From assembly GCA_013399855.1 (NCBI GenBank), contig VXAY01004092.1, positions 248,001 through 312,000 of the forward strand: a stretch of DNA of 64,000 nucleotides, in the 5' to 3' direction. The notes under the pieces were generated by a model, which searched no databases, was not told the DNA's origin, and worked only from the letters and a program-made list of their open reading frames with translations. The translations under genes and the position numbers were made by a program. Below are positions 34,035 through 46,883 of this stretch, piece by piece; positions within the stretch are counted from its first letter, which is position 1; each line of letters opens with the position of its first letter. Source of the stretch: Oxyruncus cristatus (taxonomy: Eukaryota > Chordata > Aves > Passeriformes > Cotingidae).

Positions 34035-37000
34035 AAGGTGTCCTTTTCTTTCCTAATGCAATTTAAAAGCATATCACAACTACCATAATCTTGTGACAGG
34101 CATATTTATCCAGGAATATTACAGGTAATCACTATCCCCTTGGTATTTCCCATATACACAGTACCTTTATTAGACATTTAACTCATTTTTAGCTGCAAGT
34201 TACTTAGGAAAGGTCTTATTCTGCTGCCAATTATTATTATCAGGTAGTTCAATCAAACTTAATGCCATAATTTTTTTAACAAGATAGTACTCAACATGAG
34301 AAAGAATGGATGAATCCAGCTCCCCAGTGAGGTTTCTGTCTCATTTCAGCTGGAATTATGCTTTGCTAACCACACACACACACACGTTACATGGTAATTT
34401 TCTCCCATCTTTCCCCTGTGCTAGCTTTTTGAGTGGTTCTTAATTAGCTCTGCTTTATTTATGAAAGCATATTTTGCTAGACTTTCCCCAAGAGCTTTAG
34501 TAAACAGCTATATTAAGCTTGTATTTACTTATCACATCCCCTGATATGACTTCCAAAAAGGAGGGGGGAAGGGGAGGATGTTTAGAGGGGCAGAGCTGCC
34601 TTTGGGCTGGGAAGGTTTCTGCTACTTATAGTCCATCTCTTAAGCCTAATTTCCTTCAGAAATCATGGTTTTCCAGCCTTGGATGTGGACAAGTGTCAAC
34701 TTGTCTCCTTTCTCCTTAGCTTTTAACCTATTTTGGCCTGATCTGGTAGAAGGCAAAGCTCTTATAAAATTCTTACAAATTCTGTGAACTCCTGGAACAG
34801 AACATGAGAGAGCCTGTATGAATATTGCCATCAATACTGAACATTTCCACACATACTTCAGGAGTAGTTGCTAAGTCTGCAACAAGAATGGCTTCTAATT
34901 GTTTTGAAAGGAGCCCATCACCCTAAAGAAAGGTAGGAAAGGGTTTTCCTGCTACGGAAAAACAGGCACAGTCAGCCAGGTAAGAGACTCGAAGCATTCT
35001 AGAACCTCCCTTGGGTGTTGTGCCTCAGTTTGCTGGCCTGTACCAATCACATTTAATATGAACAATAATTTGTTGGTGAAATGCACCGTTAATGCTAAAT
35101 GACAACCATTTCCTGAAGCAAAAAAAAAAAAAAAGACATACTGCTTTTATTCAACAGAGTTCATGGGCAGATTTGGGACTGTACCATGACACGTGAACGT
35201 GCATTCATTTACCTCCCAAGCTAAACATATTCTGCAGGTTTCTGAGTTTTAAACTTTCTGGTGTAGACAGATCTGAGACCCAACAGTCCAGCTAAAGTGC
35301 AGTCCAGCAAAAATAACTCCAGTGTCATTCCATAAAGTGGAGGAAGAAACAATTTAAGCCAGAGAAAATGTTGCTGTGGATGTGTTGTCCAGGTGAGGAG
35401 AGGAGGTTCCATATCACTGCGTGTCCATTTGTCTCCTTTACTGGCAGGTTTTAACCAGGTGACCTGTTCTGACCTCCACTTCGACCTCCACTTTTTAAAT
35501 TATTTTTATTTTGCAAAGATAAGGAGGCGGCACAACAATTTGGGTCATCAGAAGCATCAGTCCTACGGGACAGGCAAATTAACTCGACGCTTAAAGACTT
35601 CAGATTTTGCCATGTTTCCCACTAAGGCAATTAGAAATTAAATCAAACTTAACTGCTAAAAAGATTTTAGATCCCTAAAAATTCCAGAAACTGACTAGAA
35701 GTAAGTAGGCTCAAAGGGACAAATTTTTAAATGATTCAGTATTTTCTTATTTTAAAAAATATCCTTTCAATTACAAATTAACTTTTTGCATTGAACAAGG
35801 ATATTAATGACTTTTTTTTGGAAAAAAAATATATGCTGACTAAAATAAATCTTTTAGATCAGTACATATTAAAAAAGTGTCTTGTAATTGAATGGCACTT
35901 CCATTTAATTGCACCAAAGTTCTGCACAGGAGAATGGAGTAAATAAGCTTTGTCCTATTTTTTTTTTTTTTACCTTTTATGAATTGTCTTCTATGAATAA
36001 AACATATTGGCACTGGGGTTTCCTAAACAAATATCAACGGTTTCAGTTTCTGAATTCCCTGTCAGACTGCCCGCTGTGTCAAAAGGAACCTCCTGAATCT
36101 GTAGCTTTCAGTCGTATTTTTTTGTTTCCCATTATATAAAAGTTAAAAGCAAAGGTAGATGGACAAAACCAAAACAAACACATATTTTTTAAAAAAAATT
36201 CCGCAAGGGCTACCTTCTAGATTTTCATTTTAGTTCACCGAACTGATGGAAAAAACACAGCAGCAATGAACCGAGTAGGATTTCATCCACGTGGTCACAT
36301 CACTACTTTCTTGTGGCTGAAGGATTTTTGAAGATTTCTTTGTGTCTCCCAGTGAGTGAAGCACTTGATAACCCTTATAACCACTTAAATATCCCATGCT
36401 TACAATAAGGACCATTTGGGAACATTTTGCGCAAGTTTTTCAACTCTTTGCTTAGGAATTTCTAAAAAAATGTCCCAGAGCAATTATTTGCTTATTTTAA
36501 TAGTCAGCACCCCCTCTGACACTGCACAACCAGTACAGTCCCTTACAGTTGGAAACACTGGGATAAACACAGAAGCTTTTGCAGGATATGATGAACATTA
36601 AACTTATAAACTGCTGGAAGGTTAAAAACACCATCTAAAGGTTCAGTATCATCCCCACCATCAGAAATTCACGGTGTATCCTTTCCCCTTCCATATACAT
36701 GTATGAAGGCAGGAAATTATCCTACCAAGGAGATTGATGGCACCTGGAAATTGTAGGCAGCCACCCTCTAAATTACTGTGCATGAGTCACTTCAAAGTCT
36801 TGCAGTTCTTTTACTCAGTGGGACTGTGTTGACTCAGGCATATATTGTCAGCAACTTATTCTGGAGATGTTTGTGAGGGAGGAATTGTCCCCGAAGACAA
36901 CCCGTAGCCAGCACAGAAAGCACCCGGGGCAAACTTCCCAATGATGGAAGAGGCACTGGCCGTGTTTCAGTATCCCCATCCCAAAACATGCATTTCTGAT

Positions 37001-38034
37001 CCCGTCAGATGGAAACTGTGCTGATGTATTACACTACCAGCAGCAGCAAAGCTGGACCCAGACCTAAACTCAGCCCTGTTGTGCTGCCTGCAGCTCTCCA
37101 AAACTTTTTTCCCCCCACGGACATCATTCCTAGTACGTGCCCTTGTGAAAAAAGGAGGAAAGCAGTCAAGAAATGCAATTTCACTTTCAAGGTACCCAGC
37201 ACAGCAGATAAGGGACTGCTCCCACAACAGATATTTTAATCAAAAGCAACTTTAGAATAAGAATTATTTCTGACTCTTTCAAACAATTCACAGCCATATC
37301 TTCGGCAAGTTTAAATTAAGGTAGTTTCCTTAATATTAGTGGAGCTCTGCTGCTAGACAGGGGATGAAGATTGGTTATTTATTTCTTGGAGTTTAAATTA
37401 AGCAACACTCGAGGCATTTGAAGATAAATCTCCACTGAAATTTCATTCATAGCTTCATCTGTACCTGTCAGTCTTTGCAGGGAGCAACTTCACTCTGTTA
37501 ACTCTATGACAGCCATGGTAAAAGGCCACAAGCTCTTTGGGTTTGGTCTTGTGTAAATGAAATAATATTGAGTGACATTCCATGTGGCAGTGACAGCACA
37601 CACACTGAAGTTTAGAAGACTAAACTGCAGGGTTCAGGCTATCTTGACACCCAGCCTGCCTACCCAAACTCTCAATCATTATTTTGCAATCCAGCATGAG
37701 ACAGTCAGGGGTTTGCCCGAAGACCCAAGGTTTTTAGTTAAAAATATTCTCGTTCTTTCAACTGAAAATATTCTCATTAACTACCTCAAAATGTGGTCTT
37801 ATGCATCTCAAAAACAGGACACTAAAATGGAAACAACCAAATGTGTAATTCTTTTCCCTACCTCACCTGCATAAGGCTGCAGTGTGTCTCACATCTTAGT
37901 CTGAGGCTTGAAGTCTGGCGCTTGGACTTCAAGGGTTAAATTTAAACTGATAGAACACATCTTCTGAAGGCACTGAGCAAGTTCAGCAGTATTTTGTGGA
38001 CTTAAAAACTGTTTCATCACTTTTCATCCTCTTG
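34035..38034. other. Single-copy AT-rich DNA, no gene recognised
   Basis: No gene recognised. Small simple repeats: (CA)7 at 34371-34385 and A15 at 35120-35134. A G-rich patch at 34561-34597 does not meet the usual four-run spacing for a G-quadruplex. A strong hairpin lies at 37907-37933. Confidence 0.55.
37907..37933. repeat. Perfect 9 bp inverted repeat, 9-base loop
   Basis: CTTGAAGTC at 37907-37915 and GACTTCAAG at 37925-37933 are exact reverse complements around TGGCGCTTG. The structure is short and may be chance. Confidence 0.7.
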
Positions 38035-38154
38035 TTCCTAGGCTTAGAGAATCCAGCTCTTTCAGTCCCTCCTCGCAGGTATTATTTTCCAGGCCTCTTA
38101 TCTCTCCAGCGCATTTACATCCTACGAGTGATGCCCAAACCCAACACAGCATAG
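38035..38154 (-). mobile_element. Ancient CR1 LINE fragment, late ORF2
   Basis: On the minus strand, 38041-38085 translates as CEEGLKELDSLS. The youngest CR1 in this window has [12 protein letters not shown] at the corresponding place, 7 of 12 residues the same. The sequence before it on the element (38086-38154 on the plus strand, e.g. TTTTCCAGGCCTCTTAT and CCCAACACAGCAT) fits the part encoding the conserved QFWAP to ERVQRRA region with a deletion. It is a short and heavily diverged relic. Confidence 0.68.
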
Positions 38155-38336
38155 TTCCTTTTCCATACAACTAAGTAGCATCCAAACTGCCCCTATCCCA
38201 AGCATGAGTATGGCAAACGTTTCAGCAATATCTGTTATCTTTGCAAAAACAGAACAGAGCCTCCCACCTCTTGTGATTTTGCTGTGTGTGTATTTTCCCA
38301 GCATGTAACAGGGAGAAAAGTGAATTATACATTACT

Positions 38337-38357
38337 AAAAAAAAAAAAAAAAAAAAT
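38337..38357. repeat. A21 homopolymer
   Basis: Twenty-one A residues. No retrotransposed body is recognised beside it. Confidence 0.93.
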
Positions 38358-38627
38358 GAAAATCTTGCTTTCTTGGTTGTGAGGAAAACACTGAAAATCT
38401 GAAATGAGCAAAATAATATTTAAAATAAAATAAATTTTAAACGTATTCATTCCTGATCTCCCCTTTCCAAACCTTATACTGTGATTTCGTACAGTCCAGT
38501 TCATGACTTCCAAACATTCCCAAAAAATTGTCAGAGCTTCACACAAGCAACAAAGCAAAAGGCATCCCTGAAAATTCTTTTCTCTGCTACATTTAGGATA
38601 ACAAAACATCTACTGATCTGGTGTTCT

Positions 38628-38712
38628 CTCAGCACTGGAGTAATGGAAATCATAATCATAAGTCATAAGTAACTCGGTCCCTACTATGAATTTTATAATT
38701 TGATCCTTAACA
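38628..38712 (+). repeat. 85 bp dispersed repeat, copy A
   Basis: Matches 40740-40824 in the same orientation over exactly 85 bases with 11 differences by my count (about 87% identity) and no gaps. The longest shared word is GAATTTTATAATTTGAT. Only a 6-base direct repeat (AACATC) can be found near its borders, which may be chance. Because copy B has a clearer flanking repeat, copy A looks like the source or an independent older insertion. Confidence 0.88.
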
Positions 38713-40722
38713 TCACTTTGCATTTCCTGTTTCCAAAGAAAAATGAATCACGCATGGCTCATAAAAAAGGGGACTAGACCAGTATTTTCAGCCTTAACAC
38801 ATCATGATTGATGTCGGGAAGAATACTTGGGAAAGACTGAAGCTGAAAATCTCATTTGGATTAAGTTCTTTCACATGATCTCTAAAAATGAAAAATGGCT
38901 TAAGGTCAGAGAAAGTAATTTCTACATGTATTTTCATTGTGCACAGAAGACACGTGAAGTTCTGTCTTCAGCAGGTACAATTCTTCAATTTAACATTGAT
39001 TTTGACTTGATAATTTTAGGAGTGACATGAGGAAAGTAATGTAAGAAAGTAGGGAAGCGTGGAATCCTGCCAGTAAGAAGTTAAAGGCTCAAAACCCTTC
39101 TGAAGAGTGCAAGGTTAAGAAAACCTTTCTGTTCATCTTATTTAACACTGCATAAAAAGAGGTGCCACAACTTATTCCTAGCAGGCTTTTTTTTTCTTCA
39201 GTTATGCTCATTTCCATAGGGGATAAAAATCAAATATATTTTAAGCTAGCCAACAACTCAGCATTAAAAGACTGCAAAAAAAGGTAAGGAACCACTTGAT
39301 TCTCAACCTATAAGTTTAATTTCTATCAGGAAAAAAAAAAACAAACCAAAACACTGCTGAAGGAATGGTCCTGGTTTATTCATGGCCTTTCCTCGTGTGC
39401 TGCATCCATCAACTTCTGGGTCTCAGTGCATGCTAATACGTCAGCTCAAAATGTGCAGTTATTACTAAACTCCAAAGCAGTTTTATGAAGATGTGGATAG
39501 CAATGACTGATAACACATCAGTGAGTCAAACAGCACTGTCTAAAGGCCAGCATTAAAACCTCTAATCGAGAGATGAGGGACCTGAGTTTCAGAAAGGGAA
39601 GTCCCAGAGATGACCATCCCGCTGGCAGAAGCAGGTGACAGAAGGCAGGTTTCCTGCAGCTCAAACCCTCTGCACTGGACAGGCCAAACTCTGAAATCCC
39701 ACCAGGTTTGCTGAGCCTTTGCAAACTCAGGCAATGGTGTGGAAAAGGAAACGCGTCCGTTCACCTAAACAAATTGTTTCCCTGTTTACGACAATGTAAC
39801 TAAATATAGAGAGAGTAACCTGAACTGCCACTTTCTTCGACTGGCTGAGATTTCATAGCTGAAGTTTCTGGATAATACAGGTATAGGATTGTAAGCCGTA
39901 TCAACCATTAAACACCAGACCAGCTTATTTGCAGTAATTCCGCCTTTGAAGTGAGAGTTTGAAAGACTCAGTGCTGGAAGCACATCACTAGTAGAAGAAC
40001 AGCTTTGGTGCATAGCAAATGAGGGTATAAAACATGGTCTTTATCTCAGTGAAGCAGTGATACTAATGAATAAGGCCGGGCAGGTCTCGTTCGTACATTC
40101 CCATAAAGCTCTGTGAATACTCAGGAGTCCTAACCTCTGATGTTGTGGCATGTGTTTTCCAAAAATGCCTCTCCCGTGGATCTTAAATGTTTCACCAATC
40201 ATGAATAAATTATTGCTATTCAGGCTATTTCTTAAGACTGCCGTTGATCTAGGAAAGTTAAAATGGAAAATAAAAAAATAAATAAATAAAAAAAAAAGAC
40301 AGGAAACATAATTTCAGAACCAGTAGTGCTGCCAGACTTTTATTAGCACCATTCGTAGGCAGTAAATATTAGGGCTAGCAGGAGGATGGGCAAGTCCCCT
40401 GCACAGGAACATTAATTCTGATTAAACCTCTCTGTCCATTTAGTCCAGAAAGTACAGCCTGGCAATGCTGCTTTTTCTCCCTCTCAAACAGCAGCTGAAC
40501 ACGAGGGGGTTTCAACAGCTGGAGCTTCCTTTGCACCAGGAGACTCCCTCAGGGGAACAAATCACTGGCCATATCTCATTCTGTGCCTGTTTGCAGGACA
40601 AGCAATCACTGCCTTGCTGAGCATCACAGGTTTAAAAGGTGTTAGATTTGTGAACGCAACAAGAGACAAATAAAAAGGTGTTGTTGCCTATATCTACCAG
40701 ATAACTCTACAACCAAGCTCCC
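38713..40722. other. Single-copy DNA, no gene recognised
   Basis: No gene recognised. A (TAAA)n and A-rich stretch lies near 40270-40298. Nothing else stands out. Confidence 0.55.
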
Positions 40723-40833
40723 CAGGGCCAAGCAAGTCCCTCAGCACTAAAGTCATGGAAATCATAACCATAAATTGTAAGTAACTCAGTCCCTACAACG
40801 AATTTTATAATTTGATTCTTAACAGGGCCAAGC
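40723..40833 (+). mobile_element. 85 bp repeat copy B inside an 11 bp direct repeat
   Basis: The 85-base repeat (40740-40824) is bracketed by CAGGGCCAAGC at 40723-40733 and again at 40823-40833, exactly 100 bases apart. The last two bases of the repeat overlap the second direct repeat. A short sequence flanked by an 11-base direct repeat is the footprint expected of an insertion with target-site duplication. The element has no poly-A tail, no terminal inverted repeat that I can see, and no similarity to CR1. It may be a short non-autonomous element or a retrotransposed RNA fragment. Alternatively, the direct repeat is a local duplication unrelated to the 85 bp unit. Confidence 0.6.
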
Positions 40834-42462
40834 GGGTCATTACAGCAAACTCTAAAATTAGGAGAAGATAAAATACAGCACCCGTGCCTTCATTATTTTT
40901 CCAAACCCAGTTACTAACACTTAGCATTACTCTTTTCTTGACCACTGCAAAAAACACGCAGTGTAATCCCAAAGAATTCAAGGCAGGTATTCAAGACTAA
41001 CCAATGCAATTGAGCAGAAAATGTGAGGCAGAAATGCTGGAAGCTAAGAAGGCCAAAAGTCTCTGCTGCCTAAAGAAAATACCAGGTGAAACACTTTCTG
41101 TGCTGTGAGCAGAATTAGCAGCATTTTCAAAGTAATCAGTTTTATCCATCGTGCCACAGTTTTTAGCACTGTCCTATTTCAGATCTTTAGGATCTTAATT
41201 AGGGCAGTAGCCCATTAGTACTTTATGCTACCTCCATCTGATAATATCAAAAGACACTGAAAGCCTTGGTAAGGACTATTTCAGATTACTGACCGGATTT
41301 GACTAGTCACTTCTCCATCTTCTTACCCAATACTTCCCTCATTATAGCAATCACTAGTTTTCAGTGATATGAAAATCATTCTGAGATTGAATAGGTATCT
41401 ATCAGTCTTTTCTTATAATAAAATTCTGTATTTCAGTGTCTTAATCTCCCAAATAAATTATAGTGCCAATACAAGAAATTAAATCCTAAGGAACTCACCA
41501 ATAACAGGCCAAATCTTTGGATGCTGTAAATGTCATCAGTGGAATTTTTACACTGGCAGAAAATTTGGCCCTACAGATTTAATAACGCATCAGCAGACAC
41601 ATTCCAGCATTTTTGTGGCGGCACAAATTGGAATCCACCAGGTTTTTGCCTAATGGAAGTAGCTGACAGCCAAGAAACTCATCGTGAGTATTTGAAAATT
41701 AACTTTACTAATCCCCTTCATACATTCTTAGTGTGTTTCCTTCTCCTCCAGCTGTTGCAAGTCATGCTTTCTGTAGGAGACACGGAAACCAGGAGAACAA
41801 AGGAATGCCTAAGCCAGCCAGGATGCATTTAGGACAGGACAATGAGTTAAAAGCTCAGACTTATGTGACTTTTCTCTCTAATGTTACAATGGTTAAGTGT
41901 TTTTATACAGGCAGGGTAGGTTTGATATGTCAAAATGTTATACAGCTTCCCCCTGAAATTCAAAGAGGTAGAATTACAGTATTTGTAATTTTCTTTGGGA
42001 TTCTTACTATCCTATCCGTATCTAAATGCAGGGACTCTATTTAATAAATGTAATCACATGTACAGCTTCTGCCCTCATTTTTGTGACGAATGTTTTAAAA
42101 TAAGCTCAGCCTTCCAATATGGAAGTTTCTTACCAACTGTGTAAGAAACAGGAGGAGCCGAAGACAAAAAGAAGGTTTAACTCATGCCAATTGGTGCGAC
42201 CTGAGGATGCAATGAGCCACCAGACTGAGACAGCTGCAGTGCAGGATTAAAAAGTTGCATCATTTCTTGATGCGATGTTAACAGTCAGATAAAAAGCCCA
42301 GTGACTTGAGGTTTAGACCATTACATCAGATTTATCACAAACATGGAACAAGCAAGGGAGGATCACAGATTTACACACTATTATAGTCAGACAGGTGTAA
42401 ATGCTCACCTGGACCAAAACTGGTAGTTAAAAATGCTGGTTTATGGTAAAATTAACATCTGA
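40834..42462. other. Single-copy DNA, no gene recognised
   Basis: No gene recognised. Two overlapping open frames of about 100 codons at 41530-42044 (plus strand) have no recognisable motif and no matching splice signals. Confidence 0.55.
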
Positions 42463-42510
42463 TTTTTTTTTTTTTTTTAATAATACCAACTTCTGAAAAA
42501 GTTGGTATTA
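42463..42510. repeat. T16 tract followed by a perfect 12 bp hairpin
   Basis: Sixteen T residues (42463-42478) and AA precede TAATACCAACTT (42481-42492), the loop CTGAAA, and AAGTTGGTATTA (42499-42510), an exact reverse complement. On the minus strand this reads as a hairpin followed by an A16 tail. The order hairpin then poly-A could suggest a small retrotransposed RNA, but no body upstream of the hairpin is recognised. On the plus strand the U tract comes before the hairpin, the wrong order for a bacterial-type terminator. Confidence 0.9.
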
Positions 42511-43689
42511 AAACTGCAAAGCAGCTCTGGGAGCCCCTGCCAGCTGTGACATTTGCTGAGGCTGGGGAAACCTTTTTGAACTGATGTGGGCACACTGCTT
42601 TGGGCTGGGAAAAGAAAGGAATCAAAGAAATAATGACAAAACAAAAAAACCCAAAAACAAATAAAATAAAATTTTAGAAGCAGGTGCCTGAGACAGATTG
42701 CTTAGATGTGGCCACTTAACAGTAAGAATTCCACCCATGGGATTTCAAAGAGGTTCTTATGCATTTAAGTTTTCCATGTTTTCTGAGACCTACAGTTTCA
42801 TCATTCCAATGGCCTTCTGCCAGCTCTCTTCCCTGGGATTATCCCGACATTTACCTTTGCCAGGATGCCTCTATACACATTAAAATGTGGCTACGATCTT
42901 GTGCTTCCCTTAATTGAATTATAATCCAGCTACTTCTAATTACTTAAATACTCACAGCATAATAGAGTCCTTTTCACACTGAGTATAGTCATAGCACTTA
43001 GACCTGCTTTAACTGTACAACATCAAAGAGAACTAAGTCAGTCACTAGCAACGAATTTTGTTGCATTTTTCCAAGAAAAGAAGCACTTCTGATTCCTGAA
43101 CTCTGTCATTCCAAGACAATTAGTTTCTTTTCAGTCTGACTTCCAACCAGAGGTATCAGTTAAGAGCAGAGGATTTAACCAAGTATAATTGCAAAAGCAG
43201 TGTCCATAACTGAACTTGATCAGCCACTCTATAAAGATGCAGTGCTGGCTCCTGAATCACTGAAAAATAAATCAATTTTGGGGGAAAATTGCATTCCCTG
43301 TGTGTCAGCTGATTCCCTTTTCAAGGGATTATATTACTCCCCTTGCCCTAAACACAAAACACGTGCACCTATAACTTCTAAAATGTTTCCTGAGTCTATC
43401 GAACTCACTCTGACGACGCTGTTGCCTTGTCGTGTTCCCGAATTAACTTCGTCATTCCTGACCCTCATTCCCAAGAAAGACTTTTTCTCCCCAGTTTCGC
43501 ATTTCAGCTCTGAAACTTCTTCCCCTCAAAGATACAGCACTTTAACTCTGATAAAACAAGAAACTAGTTTTGATGGAGAGACGGCAATTAGCAGCAAGAG
43601 TTCTATGGTGGGTAAGGAGCCAGTTAAAAGAGAAGCAAAAATTCAGTGTTTGAAGAGAAAGTAAAGGCCTGGTGAGAGATTATAAATGA
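42511..43689. other. No gene recognised; contains one 154-codon open stretch
   Basis: The plus-strand stretch 43200-43664 is open for 154 codons, but it begins after a stop with no ATG. The first ATG inside it is near 43381, leaving about 94 codons. The translation is rich in Ser, Thr, Pro and Lys with no domain I recognise. It has several CpGs (CTGACGACGCTG), more than its surroundings. It ends just before an old CR1 fragment. Frames of this size are expected a few times by chance in 64 kb. Confidence 0.4.
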
Positions 43690-44260
43690 ATTCTCTCGGT
43701 ATTTTCTTTAATGATCTTAACCAAAAAAAAAAAAAAGTAAAATTATACCAATGAAATTTGATGATACACAAATTTATGCGGTACCATCAACAGAGGGGGA
43801 CTGAAGTATTACACTGAAAGAGGGAGATGTCAGAGAAGGCTGCAGTAGAAGGAAGAATATTAAAATTGATGGGAAATAATACAGTCATGCATTTAGAGAC
43901 AATTTTTTTTCTGTAAACAATGGGCTTATTCACTGGAAATAACAGCAGGGGGAAAAGATATTAATGTATTCATCAATTCCAACCTTAATATGAAGGAGTA
44001 ATGCAGTATAGCTTGGAAAAAGGTGAACCTGGTTCTAACCATGTCAATTGAGTCATTTTCAGTGAAGAAAGAAAGGTGTTAACATTATTATAAAAGGTAC
44101 AAGTAATTTCTCTGGGATAATATATAAGGCTGTTCAGATGTATTTGAGAAGGAGATTCAAAGTGAATCCCTGATGGAGAGAAGAATCTTCATGACCATCA
44201 ATAGGGTGGATGAAAGGAAAAAAGAACAGCTTCCATTTTTAGTTTACAAAAATTAAGGAC
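43690..44260 (+). mobile_element. Ancient CR1 LINE fragment, reverse-transcriptase core
   Basis: Although full of stops, this translates in places as the catalytic part of CR1 reverse transcriptase. Near 43697-43723 one frame reads LGIFFNDLN (family: LFNIFINDL). Near 43754-43801 it reads KFDDTQIYAVPSTEGD (family: KFADDTKLGGVADT), keeping the paired aspartates of the reverse-transcriptase active-site motif. Near 43857-43900 NIKIDGK, a stop, then YSHAF matches the N.MKFNK.KCKVLHLG segment. The three are in the family's order. An A14 run (43723-43736) interrupts the element between the first two, apparently a later expansion. The 3' limit is vague. Inactive. Confidence 0.75.
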
Positions 44261-46883
44261 AAAGGAGAAAATCAGGTATAGCTCAGTAAATAAACCCCAA
44301 AGAAAAGGAAGGTTAATTTAAACAGAAAGGCAGCAAAATGTGTTTATATTGACCCTGTAACATTATAATCAGAAACGAAAGAATTTCTAATAGCAGCAAG
44401 ATGAGGTCCTACAACAAAACTAGTAAAAGAAAAGGGAAGGGAAGAAACATGGGTTTCAACAGTGAGCTAAAGTAGAGAGGAAAAAAAAAAACAGAAGGAA
44501 GAACCAGATTTATGTTGGATTTATCCCAAAGCACCACGTGGTACAGAACCCTTCCTGAGACTTGTCTGGTGTGGCTCTGTACCAACACAGCCCTGATGGC
44601 ATTGCAAGAACAGAGACTGTCTTCTGTTGGCAACTTCTACATGTCTGAGCACACAGGGAATAAGGGGGAGTCAGGTAACAAAGGAGGAGGACATTCAGGA
44701 ATACCCAAGTCATTCCAACACCCCATATTCTGAAGTAACCCCTAAAAATCATTAGTGTAGGTTACTCAGTTGGTAGAAGTAGTTCTAGAGCTCTTTGTAT
44801 GGGACTCAAAAGCTGCACTCAGCAAAATAACATTCCACAAGTCTTTATCCTTAGGTAAAGTACTTTTTTTCCCCAGGCAACATTTGAGAGTGTCTCACAA
44901 CTGGATTAACCACACAGGAGTTTAGGCTGACCTACTTCCCCAGGTTTGCTTAATTAACCTCATTTCCACACAAACCAGCATTCTGGTTACATGTTCTGAA
45001 TTTCGGGAAACCTCCAAGCTCTGACAGGTGCTGGGCCAAATTTCACTGTGATACATAAAAGAAATGCTCGCTGAGCTATTTTTAAGGCATCTCTCCTAAG
45101 ATTCCAGAAGCAGAGCTCTTTGGTCATCACAAGATTTAAGCAAACAACTACCAAGGGGTAGATTTACAGACCCTTGTGACAGTCCTCCAGTGAGACACTA
45201 CCTTTGGCACACATTTGTTCTACATTCCCTTTTGGACACGGAATCCTTAAGGTCACCATTACGAATCCTTGATCGTGAGAGAAGAGTCAGAATAGATTTT
45301 CATGGCAATACTTTCATTTACCAAACTCCCTAAAGGTGCAATGTGCCCCAGCTGCTTTCTTGACTCTGTTGACAAAGAAGTTATGCTAACATAAAATTTG
45401 TTTTTGTTCTCAGGGATTTTAGGAGATGAATGACAAGCCTTTGTCATTAAATATTCCTAAGGCAATGTGGAAGCCAAATATCTCACTCTGTAATTCTTTA
45501 ACACTTCTCTAGAGAGCTTTAGGATTATAGAGAAGCCTGAAAGCAGGGGAACTGATGACTTTCCTGAATCCACTGAGTTTTAAATTCTCTTCTTTATGGA
45601 AGGTGTTGTAGCTTTCAGACAGCTCACAGTAAACACTTGAGGCACTTAAGGTACTTCCATTTGAAAAAAAAAAAAAAAACCAGTGGCAAACCAGAAGCCA
45701 AGGGAATCATGAAGCTTATTCATTATCAGCAGTACAGCCATTTTGCATTATTTGTAGTCCCTACCACCTCCCATCTGTGCTGACCCTACTGAGAGGGTGC
45801 CATCCCTACATCTCTTTAACTGGAACTGTGGACTACTGGACTGGTTGAGGAAAAATAATTTCACCACACCTGACAAAATCCACAGTTTGAGTGCTCGGGA
45901 ATTCCTACCTTACTCATTTGAACATTTAATCTGGTACTGTATTGCAAGCTTCTGTAAAGCAGAGGAGACCCTAGACCAAGATTCAAGAGTAGAAGGAAAG
46001 AGGTCATTTTCTCCCAGAGGCACCATCCTCGTATGCAGAGCCACTCTCCCCATGAAACAAGTCTAAGTTATCAAACTACCCTGTGCACACCCAGTCATTT
46101 TATAAAAGCAACAGGCCTAACTTCAATTTTTCACCTGTTCCACAACAGGTGTGAGGACTAAAAGGTATGAGAGGCTATAAAATCAGGCCACATCAATACT
46201 TCCAGTAAAATTTACCATTGGAAGCAACTACATTAAATTTGAGTCCTAACATTGGCAAAGGCACGTAAATAAAACCCATTTCCAATTTCCGAAATTTTCA
46301 TTCGGCAGATTAAGGAACGCTCTGTTTTTCACATCACATCGATTTCAGACTTTTTCAATCATAAAAATCAAATACACATCAATATGCAAATGCACAGACT
46401 ATCTACTGGTGTTTTAGAAATTTTAGAAGAGAACTATTCTACTGGTAACTTTCTTTGCAAAACATTGCCTGTGCAGTAAAAGCAAACTTTTCCTATTTCT
46501 TGGCAAAAATGCCTCTGCAGTATTTCCTGTCACCGTAGTTTCAGACTGGCATTAATGGAAGCCATTGATGGTGCTGCTGCAGAAGGCAATGAAAATCCAA
46601 GAGGGAGTGCTGTGCTCTGGCCAAATGATGTCACTGCCAGCCTGAGGAGGTGACTTCAGAGCAGTCACGGGTCATCAGAGTCTTTCGGGATGGCACCGTG
46701 ACGACAGCACCACGTTGCAGTTCTAGTGAAGTCATAATACTCTGAAAATTTAATTTGATTGCTTGGCATCTCGATAAATTACTCACACAGGACCAGCTGG
46801 AAACTCATCAAGCGTTGACTCAGCAGCGCTTACTCACCAGTGCCATAAAACCAAGCACCCATCTTATGGGGGCACGGGAAGTA

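Noticed and set aside
34561..34597. G-rich patch as a G-quadruplex
   Set aside because: Only three closely spaced G runs. The fourth is separated by a long loop, so it does not meet the usual motif.
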